Counted from the first letter of the stretch, positions 33,701 through 42,135 are shown. The stretch is 64,000 nt of DNA from Bacillota bacterium (GCA_023436305.1 JAEZJQ010000126.1:1-64000), one strand, 5' to 3'. Numbers and translations are program-made. The notes: generated from the sequence alone by a model not told the origin.

Positions 33701-34804
33701 GGTTCCGCCGGAACCGCCCTTGAACCATTGGACGAAGCGCGGCGGCGATTTCAGATGTTGGCTGCCGCTGGGAATATGAATGCCGAAGAAATGTATTCCA
33801 CCACCATCACTGAGATTGGAAATTGTCTGCGCGATTTAGGGCGGTTGGATAAAGCGGCCGCGACATATGAAGAAAGCATCAAGCTCGATCAAAATTCCGG
33901 AAATCAAAGAGGATTGGCGGTCACGCTAATTCAACTGGGAACTATCCGTTTTTATCAAAAGCGATACAAGGAAGCCTTGGAAATTTTCAAGCAAGCCCTG
34001 GATACTTTCACTGAATTGAAGGAACCACAAACGGTAGCCGTCATCTGGCATCAAATCGGTATGGTGTATCGCGAAACCGGGCATTTTAATGAAGCGGAGG
34101 AAGCATACTGCCATTCGTTAGCCATCGAATCTCAGCGAAAAAATATATCCGGTGAAGCCGGCACTCTAAATGAGTTGGGCAATCTCTACGACGCTATGGG
34201 ACGCCTGGAAGAAGCCGTGGATTATTACCAGCAAGCCAAGGACATTTATATCAAATTACAGGATAAATATAATGAAGCCCATATCCGCAGTAATTTGGCC
34301 GATACGTTGATTAATCTGCAACAATATGGTGAGGCCCGCCGGGAAATATTCCGGGCCATCGACTGCCTTAAACCCTTCGGCTATTCCGCCGAGCCCTGGA
34401 AAGCATGGATCATTCTCTTCCGTTTGGAGCAGCAAACCGGCAACCGGCAAGCCGCCGATGAAGCCAGGGAAATGGCAGGGCACAGCTATTTGGAATACCG
34501 CCGGGACGGTGGAGAGAGCCAATGCCCCAGCGGTGAATGTTGCGCCTTGGTGGAACAGGCAGTTGAGACCGGAAATATTGAAGAAGCCGAACGTGCCCTG
34601 GAGCAGTTCCTGGGCACCAATGATGAACCATGGGTGAAAATTTTACTCCCCAAATTATTAGCGATTTTAAAAGGTGAATGGACCCCGGAAATCTTTGAAG
34701 ATCCAGAATTGGATTATGATGACGCCGCTGAATTGCGATTATTATTGGAAAGGTTGGGGAATTCGGATCCGGGTTCAGATATAACAGCCAAGAGGCTAAA
34801 TTAA
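30791..34804 (+). CDS. CHAT-like domain, NB-ARC (STAND) NTPase and TPR protein
   Basis: A 1337-residue signal-transduction ATPase. Residues about 45-440 match the CHAT (caspase-like) domain, seen in FALPWELLYDGKNYLFQGKN, LPIRILLISPRP and FTGAFYEELARGATVGKAI. The usual catalytic HFDGHG reads HIDGFY, with Phe290 in place of His, and the LNAC motif reads LNIR, with Arg343 in place of Cys, so the protease site seems dead. The NB-ARC module follows, with P-loop GMGGSGKTT at 497-505 and Walker B LIIFDNVE around Asp581. A winged-helix region follows near 720-830 and then about eight TPR repeats to residue 1240. GGAGG precedes the ATG. Such STAND proteins sense a trigger through the repeats and oligomerise; many act in stress or phage defence. 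Confidence 0.88.
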   Translation: MLNRERTPKNTQSVPAAIPRIGAELEMQLTDARIFEQDGKRRVKATTKLVYHPIDPRSHDIESQSFPFIAPLSPVVEDDLRWYLEQYYSWPNGAFLDRALRIESKLPVWGQALYQAITASPSAKKALSAWMHVPGDKARYFSISVASEPVNRSGELSVGSDSEIQNGVSESVGTLFALPWELLYDGKNYLFQGKNAAIVRRRQSDRNFREISRFTLPIRILLISPRPENGLSSYRDHRSSALPLIKVAERLEESIELTILTPPVYSELETTLHKAEESGKQFSAIHIDGFYRYDYTQGLETFCFETASDIHSVESRSAEPIAIDKLAAIFRNYKIPLVCLNIRPAAEDKTDPTAAVAARFLDEEIPSVLGIRYNLTEKSATRFTGAFYEELARGATVGKAILSGRKTLYGDDIRNKVIKPGELKILDWFVPVLYQESRDPFLITESITTDQQTEVPKRMQSLGYLPEPPFHGFWGRSRELLSLERLLYEQPYAVIRGMGGSGKTTLAVELAHWLSRIGRFRKIAFINLIRFGDAQGILDSLGKQLLPEGEQWSVTLYNDVIKALRPVERILNNQPTLIIFDNVESILPKTNQLVSSEIQRIFELFQALLEADPRTRLLFISREQLPAPYHEQEREILLGYLEKTDAIKLVNAVLTEQGFTPNPNDSGESLQDLDNLVEAVQCYARALVLMAPEIHRRGVRTTIDNLREITTGLEKKHPGELENNLLASIELLLRRLPTEMREKIFRLGVFQDGADIFLLAHVLGMNPETSEKFVRSLIEAGLAEKIGYEYYRFDPVLVRYLFDQMSGPERDEARTLWAEIIEGLVTILYQQLFDNTDIAFHLALIELELPNILSWLDWITDKKPLEEIINIADNVGSIFSSLGYPQILIQANRILEAAEQKLGNQWSHSRYLVMSNRIDRHLKQGELQIAYETAHQLLQSCLSAGPEAYKEADYDIAIAYAILGKVQRNTGSAGTALEPLDEARRRFQMLAAAGNMNAEEMYSTTITEIGNCLRDLGRLDKAAATYEESIKLDQNSGNQRGLAVTLIQLGTIRFYQKRYKEALEIFKQALDTFTELKEPQTVAVIWHQIGMVYRETGHFNEAEEAYCHSLAIESQRKNISGEAGTLNELGNLYDAMGRLEEAVDYYQQAKDIYIKLQDKYNEAHIRSNLADTLINLQQYGEARREIFRAIDCLKPFGYSAEPWKAWIILFRLEQQTGNRQAADEAREMAGHSYLEYRRDGGESQCPSGECCALVEQAVETGNIEEAERALEQFLGTNDEPWVKILLPKLLAILKGEWTPEIFEDPELDYDDAAELRLLLERLGNSDPGSDITAKRLN

Positions 34805-34886
34805 GAAGGATGAATTGTGAATTGTAAAATGTGAAAAATATACATTTCTCCACAAAAAATCCTTTACATTTATATTTTATATTTAT

Positions 34887-34944
34887 CCTGGATTCGGCAA
34901 GTTAACATACAAAATTTATGAAATAAGACATGCCGAATCCCAGG
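34887..34944 (+). other. Long hairpin after the CHAT-STAND gene
   Basis: CCTGGATTCGGCA at 34887-34899 pairs with TGCCGAATCCCAGG at 34931-34944 with one bulged base. No T-run follows directly, so it is not a classical terminator but may still stabilise or end the mRNA. Confidence 0.6.
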
Positions 34945-34994
34945 TTTATACTTGTGTTTTCACTTTCAGAAACAATCAATACAAAAAAAAAACT

Positions 34995-35022
34995 TTGATT
35001 TTTAGACTGAATCTGTTAAAAT
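34995..35022 (+). promoter_or_regulatory. Promoter of the aldolase gene
   Basis: TTGATT at 34995-35000 and TAAAAT at 35017-35022 are separated by 16 bases, about 60 bases before the start codon. Confidence 0.5.
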
Positions 35023-35082
35023 TAGAATGTCGATTTTTAGGCGACGCAATTTAAAATAGAGATCAATTAAGGAGTGGAATCA

Positions 35083-36012
35083 ATGCCGTTAGTTACGTCC
35101 AAGGAAATGTTTAAAAAAGCTTACGAAGGCGGCTATGCCATCGGCGCATTTAATGTTAACAATATGGAGATCATCCAGGGGATCACCGAGGCCGCCAAAG
35201 AGGAGAAAGCTCCCTTGATTTTGCAAGTATCCGCCGGCGCTCGTAAATATGCGAAACATGTATATTTGATGAAACTAATCGAGGCAGCCATTGAAGATAC
35301 CGGTTTGCAAATCTGTGTGCATCTGGATCACGGCGAAGATTTTGAAATTTGCAAGTCATGTATCGATGGTGGTTTTACATCGGTAATGATTGATGGTTCC
35401 AAACATCCCTTTGAAGAAAATATTAAATTAACCAAGCAAGTAGTTGATTACGCCCATGACAAAGGGGTCGTCGTTGAGGGTGAGTTGGGCAAGTTAGCCG
35501 GCATTGAGGACGCGGTCAATGTTTCCGAGAAAGACGCCGCCTTTACCGATCCGAATGAAGTTGAGGAATTTGTCAAACGGACCGGAGTGGATTCGTTGGC
35601 GATTGCCATCGGTACAAGCCATGGCGCTTTTAAATTTAAAGGAGAAGCCAAATTACGCTTTGATATATTGGAAGAGGTTCAGAAACGTTTACCGGGATTC
35701 CCTATCGTACTTCATGGCGCTTCTTCAGTAATGCCTGAGTATGTTGATATTATTAATAAATATGGCGGTCAGATGCCGGGAGCCAAAGGCGTTCCGGAAG
35801 ACATGCTTCGAAAAGCCGCTTCCATGGCTGTCTGCAAAATTAATATTGATTCTGATTTAAGGCTGGCCTTAACGGCATCAATCAGGAAACATTTTGCCGA
35901 GAAACCGGGCGATTTCGATCCTCGTCAATATCTAAGCCCGGCCCGGGAAGCGATTAAATCGGTCGTCAGGCATAAACTGGTTAATGTGCTGGGTTGTAAC
36001 GGCAAAGCATAA
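35083..36012 (+). CDS. fba: Fructose-1,6-bisphosphate aldolase, class II
   Basis: A 309-residue class II, zinc-dependent aldolase of glycolysis and gluconeogenesis, cleaving fructose 1,6-bisphosphate to the two triose phosphates. Metal ligands and active-site motifs are visible in ICVHLDHGEDFE, VVVEGELGKLAGIED, AIGTSHGAFKF and VLHGASSVMPEYV. AAGGAG at 35069-35074 is eight bases before the ATG at 35083; the GTG at 35074 overlaps that site and is rejected. The C-terminal part (KINIDSDLRLALTASIRKHF) is typical of the longer type of this family. The gene stands alone and is followed by two hairpins. Confidence 0.95.
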   Translation: MPLVTSKEMFKKAYEGGYAIGAFNVNNMEIIQGITEAAKEEKAPLILQVSAGARKYAKHVYLMKLIEAAIEDTGLQICVHLDHGEDFEICKSCIDGGFTSVMIDGSKHPFEENIKLTKQVVDYAHDKGVVVEGELGKLAGIEDAVNVSEKDAAFTDPNEVEEFVKRTGVDSLAIAIGTSHGAFKFKGEAKLRFDILEEVQKRLPGFPIVLHGASSVMPEYVDIINKYGGQMPGAKGVPEDMLRKAASMAVCKINIDSDLRLALTASIRKHFAEKPGDFDPRQYLSPAREAIKSVVRHKLVNVLGCNGKA

Positions 36013-36053
36013 GTAAAACGGCTTTTTTTCATTATCAGCACGGCTTTTAGGTT

Positions 36054-36088
36054 ATGGTTGGGCATTGAATTGACCCAATCATAACCCC
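36054..36088 (+). other. Hairpin after the aldolase gene
   Basis: GGTTATGGTTGGG and CCCAATCATAACC form a 13-base stem with one mismatch. It precedes a clearer terminator by about 20 bases. Confidence 0.5.
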
Positions 36089-36108
36089 CGTTAGATATTT
36101 ATCAATAT

Positions 36109-36136
36109 AGAAGGTCTTACGGCCTTCTTTTTTTAA
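36109..36136 (+). terminator. Terminator of the aldolase gene
   Basis: AGAAGGTC, a TTAC loop and GGCCTTCT are followed by a run of T. Confidence 0.75.
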
Positions 36137-36222
36137 AGTTGGCGGAAATAAAATTATATTACACTTTCACTTTTTATTGTCAATTTATCCAGGAGATTTA
36201 ACCTCAAGTGGATAATCAATGC

Positions 36223-36251
36223 TTGACAAGGATTTCCCAGTAATTTATGCT
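36223..36251 (+). promoter_or_regulatory. Promoter before the small conserved protein
   Basis: TTGACA at 36223-36228 is followed after 17 bases by TATGCT at 36246-36251, about 57 bases before the start codon. Confidence 0.4.
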
Positions 36252-36308
36252 GGATACAATGAGATTATATAATAATGCGGTGAAAGACGCCCAAAAGGGG
36301 ATATATGA

Positions 36309-36503
36309 ATGTGGACGGTTGTTTATATCGCCCCCAACCGGAAAATAGCCTTAATGTTAAAAAATTTGTTGGAGTTTGAAGGAATTTTAGTGAACCTTAA
36401 GGGCATGAATGCTGCCGGGGACGAACAAAATATAGAAATCATGGTATCCGATCTGGAGATTGAGGAAGCAAACGAGGTTATTAATAATGCATTAATGCAT
36501 TAA
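36309..36503 (+). CDS. Small DUF2007-like putative signal-transducing protein
   Basis: A 64-residue protein beginning MWTVVYIAPN and continuing with KIALMLKNLLEFEGILVNLK. This beta-alpha-beta pattern resembles the DUF2007 family, small ferredoxin-fold proteins found in many bacteria and often upstream of accDA or pfkA in Firmicutes. No catalytic residue is apparent. AAAAGGGG is eight bases before the ATG. The 3' end runs into a palindromic stretch of repeated GCATTAATG units (36486-36530). It is about 390 bases before accD and transcribed in the same direction. Confidence 0.7.
   Translation: MWTVVYIAPNRKIALMLKNLLEFEGILVNLKGMNAAGDEQNIEIMVSDLEIEEANEVINNALMH
36486..36501. repeat. 16-bp palindrome with repeated GCATTAATG units
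   Basis: AATGCATTAATGCATT is self-complementary, and the unit GCATTAATG or TTAATGCAT recurs three more times up to 36532. It overlaps the end of the preceding gene. Confidence 0.6.
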
Positions 36504-36532
36504 GCATTAATGTATTGAATGATTTAATGCAT

Positions 36533-36870
36533 GAAATGTAATTATCAAATCAAGGTAAACCCAAATATATCACGGTATATCACAATTCTTCAGGAAAAGC
36601 GATATTCGCCATTAATTATTAGGGTTGTTTCACAATGTTTGAATTTAATATGATATATGATAATTTTTTTGGAGAGTAATTCATCACGAATGTGATTTAT
36701 TGCTATAACCTGTTTCATTCTAATTTAATTGCAGGAATTTTTGAGAGTGACACGAATTCTTTAAATATTGTTTTAATAATTATTTACTTAGTGTTTTTGT
36801 GATGTTAAACAATATCTTGATGAATGTAAATTATAAATTGTTGCTCAGGAGTATATGCAAGTCTCAGGCT
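36533..36870. other. A+T-rich leader region before accD
   Basis: No gene and no recognisable riboswitch is visible. The stretch is strongly A+T-rich and probably carries the promoter of the accD-accA-pyk operon, but no single promoter stands out. Confidence 0.5.
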
Positions 36871-36890
36871 TGCTTTAAGGAGTGGGATGG

Positions 36891-37775
36891 TTGCTTAAAG
36901 ATCTGTTTAAAACCAAACCGAAGTATATTACCGTAAAACCGGTCAGTGATTTTTCGGGACGGGGTCCTGTTATCGAAAAAAAAGAGATTCCTGATGGACT
37001 ATGGGCAAAATGTAATCGTTGTTCACAAATAACGTACCATAAGGACTTGGAAAAGAATTTAAACGTCTGTCCCAAATGTAATTTTCATTTTCGGATTAAC
37101 GCCAAGGAACGTTTGGCAATTCTGGTAGACTCGAATAGTTTTCAGGAAATCAATTCCAACTTGAAACCGGTGAATGTTTTAAATTTTCCGGGATACGAGT
37201 CCAAGATAAAAAAGGATCAAAAGAATACCGAATTGACGGAAGGCGTGATTACCGGCCGGGCTTTAATCAATGGTATTCCGGTAAGCTTGGCCATTATGGA
37301 TTTCGGTTTCATCGGTGGTTCCATGGGTTCGGTGGTGGGTGAAAAAATAACCCGGGCAATTGAGTTGGCAATTGATGAAAAAATCCCGTTTATCTCGGTT
37401 ACCTCTACCGGCGGGGCCAGAATGCAGGAAGGAATCTTTTCTTTAATGCAAATGGCCAAAACCAGCCAGGTTATGAATAAATTATCCGATGCAAATTGCG
37501 TCTCAATTTGTATTTTTACCGATCCGACCACCGCTGGAGTTTTAGCCAGCTTTGCCTCCCTTGCGGACATTATCATCGCCGAGCCGGATGCCTTGGTAGG
37601 CTTCACTGGACAACGGGTTATTCAACAGACTATTCGCCAAACCTTACCACCTGGCTTTCAAACTTCACAATTTCAGTTGGAACACGGTTTTGTAGATTTA
37701 ATCGTACAGCGTAAGGATATCAAAACAACTTTAACCCAATTGCTCAAGTTTCATGAAAATGGAGGTAAAGGTTAA
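36891..37775 (+). CDS. accD: Acetyl-CoA carboxylase carboxyltransferase subunit beta
   Basis: A 294-residue AccD, which with AccA forms the carboxyltransferase that moves CO2 from biotin carrier to acetyl-CoA, the first step of fatty acid synthesis. The N-terminal zinc ribbon is seen as AKCNRCSQITYH and NVCPKCNFHF, followed by the crotonase-like fold with SVTSTGGARMQEG and PTTAGVLASFASLAD. AAGGAG at 36877-36882 is eight bases from the TTG at 36891, giving the expected MLKDLF start; the GTG at 36882 overlaps the ribosome binding site. Its stop overlaps the accA start by one base. Confidence 0.95.
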   Translation: MLKDLFKTKPKYITVKPVSDFSGRGPVIEKKEIPDGLWAKCNRCSQITYHKDLEKNLNVCPKCNFHFRINAKERLAILVDSNSFQEINSNLKPVNVLNFPGYESKIKKDQKNTELTEGVITGRALINGIPVSLAIMDFGFIGGSMGSVVGEKITRAIELAIDEKIPFISVTSTGGARMQEGIFSLMQMAKTSQVMNKLSDANCVSICIFTDPTTAGVLASFASLADIIIAEPDALVGFTGQRVIQQTIRQTLPPGFQTSQFQLEHGFVDLIVQRKDIKTTLTQLLKFHENGGKG

Positions 37776-38740
37776 TGGCTATTAACCAAGGTCCGGTACT
37801 GGAATTTGAAAAACCGTTGCTGGAATTGGAAAAACAAATTGAAGAATTGCGGGTCTTTTCACGCGAACGGGGAATCGCGATGGATGAACAAATACAGGCG
37901 CTTGAAAAAAAGTCCTGTTTGTTGCAGAAAGAGATCTACAAAAATTTAACTCCATTACAACGTATTCAAATCGTTCGTCACTCAAAACGACCGACTTTTT
38001 TAGATTATATCGGGTTGATTTTTACGAATTTTATTGAACTGCATGGCGACCGTTCCTATCGGGACGATCCCGCCATGGTGGGAGGCATTGCTTATCTGAA
38101 TGACATCCCGGTAACAGTGATTGGTCAACAGAAGGGGCGAGACACGAAAGAAAATATTTTTCGAAATTTTGGTTTGCCTCATCCGGAAGGATACCGGAAA
38201 GCTTTGCGTTTGATGGAACAGGCCAATAAATTTAACCGGCCGATTATTTGCTTGGTGGATGTGGTGGGAGCTTATCCGGGTATTGAAGCGGAGGAACGGG
38301 GTCAGGGAGAAGCTATTGCTAGGAATATCCGGGATATGGCCAAGCTAACCGTACCCATTATCGTTGTGATTACCGGTGAAGGTGGCAGCGGAGGCGCTCT
38401 GGCCATCGGTGTGGGAAACCGGGTATTAATGATGGAAAATGCTTGGTATTCAGTAATTTCTCCGGAAGCATGCGCTGCAATTTTATACCGGGATTCATCC
38501 AAGTCCGGTGAAGCGGTGGAGGCATTAAAGATTAGCTCTGAAAATCTCCTGGAAAAGGGTATCGTAGATGCTATTATTCCCGAGGCTTTAGGGGGTGCCC
38601 ATAAAAACCATCAGGAAACCGCGAATAATTTAAAACAGGCAATAATAAAATATTTAACTCCGATGTTAAAACTAAGCAAAGAAGAGTTATTGGAAGATCG
38701 GTACCAACGGTTCCGAAAGTATGGCAGGTTTATTGAATAA
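37775..38740 (+). CDS. accA: Acetyl-CoA carboxylase carboxyltransferase subunit alpha
   Basis: A 321-residue AccA, the partner of AccD. The N-terminal coiled-coil region (LEFEKPLLELEKQIEELRVF) is followed by the conserved TPLQRIQIVRH segment, by GDRSYRDDPAMVGG and by the crotonase-fold core GEGGSGGALAIGVGNRV. GGAGGTAAAGG lies just upstream of the ATG and the gene overlaps accD by one base (TAATG), so the two are made in equal amounts. The 3' end is close to pyk, which suggests one operon linking pyruvate formation to malonyl-CoA synthesis. Biotin carboxylase and carrier genes are not in the window. Confidence 0.96.
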   Translation: MAINQGPVLEFEKPLLELEKQIEELRVFSRERGIAMDEQIQALEKKSCLLQKEIYKNLTPLQRIQIVRHSKRPTFLDYIGLIFTNFIELHGDRSYRDDPAMVGGIAYLNDIPVTVIGQQKGRDTKENIFRNFGLPHPEGYRKALRLMEQANKFNRPIICLVDVVGAYPGIEAEERGQGEAIARNIRDMAKLTVPIIVVITGEGGSGGALAIGVGNRVLMMENAWYSVISPEACAAILYRDSSKSGEAVEALKISSENLLEKGIVDAIIPEALGGAHKNHQETANNLKQAIIKYLTPMLKLSKEELLEDRYQRFRKYGRFIE

Positions 38741-38777
38741 AAAAGTCAAAAATTTTATTATTCATTTAGGTGACGCC

Positions 38778-40199
38778 ATGTTAAAAAAGACCAAAATTAT
38801 CTGCACCCTGGGGCCGGCCAGTTCCGATCCGGATATCCTTCTTCAGATGATCCAGGCAGGAATGAATATTGTTCGTTTAAATTTTTCCCATGGCACACAC
38901 GAAGAACATGCCGCCAGAATCCGGATGATTCGTGAGGCCGCCGCCAAATCCGGAGCAAGTATTGGTATAATCGCCGATATTCAAGGCCCGAAAATCCGGA
39001 TTGGCTCATTGGCGGAAGAAACCATGGTTTTAACCAAAAACCAGCCGGTTACCCTGTCCATCAATCCTGCCAAAGAAAAGATCAAGGGATTTATATATGT
39101 TGATTATCCCACTTTGACCCAGGATGTTCCGGTGGGAGGCGCTATTCATTTGGCGGATGGCATGATTCGGCTCACGGTGCTGGAGACCGGCCCGGAAGAA
39201 TTAAAGTGCCGGGTTATTGACGGTGGTGAGTTAACCGCCCGCAAAGGTGTTTTTCTTCCCGGAGTTTCCGTAAATCTGCCGGCTTTGATGGATAAGGATC
39301 GTTCGGATATTGAATTTGCCATCAAGCAACAAGTTGATTTCATTGCGGTTTCTTTCGCCCGGAAGGCCGAACATATTCTGGAGATTAGGGATTTCGTACA
39401 GCGATTGGGCGGTAATCAATTATTGATTGCCAAGATCGAGAATGAGGAAGGTCTTAAAAACAGCCGGGATATCATCAAAGTAAGCGACGGAATAATGGTT
39501 GCTCGTGGCGATATGGGAGTAGAGGTTTCTCTGGAAGAGGTACCCCTGTTTCAGAAACAACTCATCGAATTGTGCAATAGTTTTGGAAAACCGGTGATTA
39601 CCGCCACTGAAATGCTTGAGTCAATGATCAGAAATCCCCGGCCAACCCGGGCTGAAGTGACGGATATCGCCCATGCCATTTTGGACGGCACCGATGCTAT
39701 TATGCTTTCGGCGGAGACCGCCGTGGGAAAATACCCGGTTATCGCCGTGGAAATGATGTCCCGGGTCGCTGAGCGAACGGAAGCTTCCTTGCAATATGAG
39801 GAAATTATGGCAGAAAAGAAAGTAGGCGCAGCCCCGACTATCGCGGATGCCATCTGTCACGCCACTTGTCAGAGCGCCCTTGATTTGAAGGCGGTGGCCA
39901 TTATTTGTTCGACCCAAACCGGAAGCACAGCCCGGAAGGTTTCCAAATACCGGCCTCAGGCTCCAATCATTGCCGCTACTCCTTCCGAACAAGTTGCTAG
40001 ACAACTAGCGCTTTCCTGGGGAATATCCCCCGTTGTCGTACCTATTTCGGACAATATTGACAGCATGATTGATGTCAGTGTGAATGCAGCCCAAAAAACC
40101 GGTTGTATCAAAGCGCAGGATTTAATCGTAATTACCGCCGGAGTGCTGACCGGAACGCCGGGTTCCACCAATTTAATCAAAGTGCATGTCGTTGACTAA
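38778..40199 (+). CDS. pyk: Pyruvate kinase
   Basis: A 473-residue pyruvate kinase that makes pyruvate and ATP from phosphoenolpyruvate. Visible motifs are KIICTLGPASSDP at the start, MNIVRLNFSHGTHEEH, LIAKIENEEGLKN with the catalytic Lys, VARGDMGVEVSLEEVP and TATEMLESMI. The C-terminal allosteric domain is present but the extra PEP-utiliser domain found in many Bacillus-type enzymes is missing. The frame is open back to 38721 inside accA, but the ATG at 38778 gives the normal N-terminus. It probably belongs to the accD-accA transcript. Confidence 0.96.
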   Translation: MLKKTKIICTLGPASSDPDILLQMIQAGMNIVRLNFSHGTHEEHAARIRMIREAAAKSGASIGIIADIQGPKIRIGSLAEETMVLTKNQPVTLSINPAKEKIKGFIYVDYPTLTQDVPVGGAIHLADGMIRLTVLETGPEELKCRVIDGGELTARKGVFLPGVSVNLPALMDKDRSDIEFAIKQQVDFIAVSFARKAEHILEIRDFVQRLGGNQLLIAKIENEEGLKNSRDIIKVSDGIMVARGDMGVEVSLEEVPLFQKQLIELCNSFGKPVITATEMLESMIRNPRPTRAEVTDIAHAILDGTDAIMLSAETAVGKYPVIAVEMMSRVAERTEASLQYEEIMAEKKVGAAPTIADAICHATCQSALDLKAVAIICSTQTGSTARKVSKYRPQAPIIAATPSEQVARQLALSWGISPVVVPISDNIDSMIDVSVNAAQKTGCIKAQDLIVITAGVLTGTPGSTNLIKVHVVD

Positions 40200-40236
40200 T
40201 CGTTAATTGATAATTGATTACTGAACAAAGGAGTAT

Positions 40237-40551
40237 ATGATGGATTTCAATCAAAGTAACTTTTCCGCGGAAGTGTTAAAGTCGGAGGAACCGGTTTTAG
40301 TAGATTTTTGGGCTCCCTGGTGCAATCCTTGCAAGATGGTGGCGCCCATCATCGCGGAAATAGCCACCGAATACCAAGGAAAAATTTTGGTGGGCAAGGT
40401 GAATGTCGATGATAATCAATCATTGGCCGAACAATACGGGGTGATGAGCATACCCACCATCTGCCTTTTTGTGAAAGGCCAACCGGTAATGAGGTTGGTC
40501 GGATTCCGTTCCAAGAAGGAGATTACCGCTGAGATGGCCAAACATTTATAG
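40237..40551 (+). CDS. Thioredoxin
   Basis: A 104-residue thioredoxin, a small protein that reduces disulfides in the cytoplasm. The active site is WCNPC at 28-32 rather than the classical WCGPC, with Asn in place of Gly. The cis-Pro loop SIPTICLF and the final Gly-Phe-Arg region are conserved. No signal peptide is present, so it acts inside the cell. AAGGAG is six bases before the first of two adjacent ATG codons. The WCNPC change may shift the redox potential. No thioredoxin reductase gene is nearby. Confidence 0.92.
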   Translation: MMDFNQSNFSAEVLKSEEPVLVDFWAPWCNPCKMVAPIIAEIATEYQGKILVGKVNVDDNQSLAEQYGVMSIPTICLFVKGQPVMRLVGFRSKKEITAEMAKHL

Positions 40552-40699
40552 CTTTAGATTACCAAAATAGACTCGGTAATGTAAGATTCTTTACATCGGA
40601 AAACGAACATTTATTCCCGGGATAATCCATTGCCGGAATTTATTATATATTTGAATAACATTTTTAACATTATTTTAATATTATTTTAAACTTAAATAT

Positions 40700-40729
40700 T
40701 TGACAAAAGGGATCGAAGTATTATATAAT
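40700..40729 (+). promoter_or_regulatory. Promoter of metK
   Basis: TTGACA at 40700-40705 and TATAAT at 40724-40729 are both perfect consensus hexamers with an 18-base spacer. Transcription would start just before the SAM riboswitch. Confidence 0.85.
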
Positions 40730-40750
40730 AATGTTCGATCACAAACTAAA

Positions 40751-40897
40751 TACTCATCCAGAGAGGTGGAGGGAAGGGCCCGATGAAACCCGACAACCCA
40801 AAGTCCGAGCGATCGGTCCGTTGGGTGCCAATTCCCCCAGAGAATTCTGGAAGATGAGCGAATCATTCCCTTCCTCTGCGGAAGGGATTTTAATTTT
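40751..40897 (+). promoter_or_regulatory. SAM-I (S-box) riboswitch with terminator
   Basis: The conserved S-box elements are present in order: CTCATCCAGAGAGGTGGAGG, GGCCCGATGAAACCC, the CAACC ... GGTGCCAATTCC pair and the closing GATGAGCG. A terminator hairpin follows, ATTCCCTTCC/GGAAGGGAT with a T-rich tail, just before the metK ribosome binding site. High S-adenosylmethionine should favour the terminator. Confidence 0.96.
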
Positions 40898-40911
40898 TAT
40901 AAGGAGATGAG

Positions 40912-42093
40912 ATGATGACAGAAAGGCGTTTATTCAGTTCGGAATCAGTTACCGAAGGCCATCCGGATAAAATTTGCGATCAGATTTCGGATGCGGTACT
41001 GGATGCAATCATCGGCCAGGATCCTAATGGCAGAGTCGCCTGTGAATCGGCGGTAACCACCGGATTGGTGTTAGTCATGGGGGAAATAACCACCAATTGT
41101 TATGTTGATATTCCCAAAATTGCCAGGGAAACAATTCGGAATATCGGTTATACTCGGGCCAAATATGGATTTGATAGTGATACTTGCGCGGTAATTACCT
41201 CGATTGATGAACAATCGCCGGATATTGCCCTGGGTGTCAACAAAGCCCTTGAGGCCAAAAACGGAGAGATGAGCGACAGCGACATTGAGGCCATTGGCGC
41301 CGGCGACCAAGGAATGGTATTTGGTTACGCCTGTGATGAAACGCCGGAATACATGCCGGCTCCGATTGCCCTCGCCCATCAGTTAACCCGGCGCTTGGCG
41401 GAAGTACGGAAGACAAATATCCTCGAGTACCTTCGCCCGGACGGGAAAAGCCAGGTTACCGTGGAATATGAAGACGGCAGGCCGGTACGGGTGGATACGG
41501 TAATTATTTCATCGCAGCATGACCCGGCGGTAGAACATGACCAGATTGAAAAAGACATCATTGAAAAGGTGATCAAACCGGTGATTCCTGTGGAATTGAT
41601 TGATGACAAAACCAGATTTTTAGTCAATCCTACTGGACGATTTGTGGTTGGGGGGCCGCAGGGCGACTCCGGATTAACCGGCCGGAAGATCATCGTTGAT
41701 ACTTACGGCGGTATGGCCCGGCATGGTGGTGGAGCGTTCTCCGGTAAAGATCCCACCAAAGTGGATCGTTCCGCGGCATATTATGCCCGTTATGTAGCCA
41801 AGAACATCGTTGGCGCCGGTCTGGCCCGACAATGCGAGATTCAGGCCGCTTACGCCATCGGGGTCGCTAAACCGGTCTCCATTTTAGTGGATACTTTTGG
41901 CACCGGCAAATGCTCCAACCAGGAAATCATTGAATTAATTCGGAAGCACTTTGATTTTCGTCCGGCCGCCATCATTCAATCCTTAAAATTACGCCGGCCA
42001 ATTTTTAAGCAAACCGCCGCTTACGGACACTTTGGCCGCAATGACCTGGACTTACCATGGGAAAAATTGGACAAGGTTTCCTTGTTAAAGTAG
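40912..42093 (+). CDS. metK: S-adenosylmethionine synthetase
   Basis: A 393-residue methionine adenosyltransferase that makes S-adenosylmethionine from methionine and ATP. Family signatures are SSESVTEGHPDKICDQISDA at the N-terminus, GAGDQGMVFGYACDETPEYM, and the phosphate loop GGAFSGKDPTKVDRSAAY. Two adjacent ATG codons follow AAGGAG; either could be used. The upstream SAM-I riboswitch provides feedback control by the product. A long stem with A/T arms lies after the stop. Confidence 0.97.
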   Translation: MMTERRLFSSESVTEGHPDKICDQISDAVLDAIIGQDPNGRVACESAVTTGLVLVMGEITTNCYVDIPKIARETIRNIGYTRAKYGFDSDTCAVITSIDEQSPDIALGVNKALEAKNGEMSDSDIEAIGAGDQGMVFGYACDETPEYMPAPIALAHQLTRRLAEVRKTNILEYLRPDGKSQVTVEYEDGRPVRVDTVIISSQHDPAVEHDQIEKDIIEKVIKPVIPVELIDDKTRFLVNPTGRFVVGGPQGDSGLTGRKIIVDTYGGMARHGGGAFSGKDPTKVDRSAAYYARYVAKNIVGAGLARQCEIQAAYAIGVAKPVSILVDTFGTGKCSNQEIIELIRKHFDFRPAAIIQSLKLRRPIFKQTAAYGHFGRNDLDLPWEKLDKVSLLK

Positions 42094-42135
42094 TACTAAA
42101 ACCCCAGGATATCAAGGGGTTCATGATGAATATAC

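Noticed and set aside
36486..36532. Tandem GCATTAATG units considered as a CRISPR or iteron array
   Set aside because: The units overlap as a palindrome, lack regular spacers and are too few for an array or origin.
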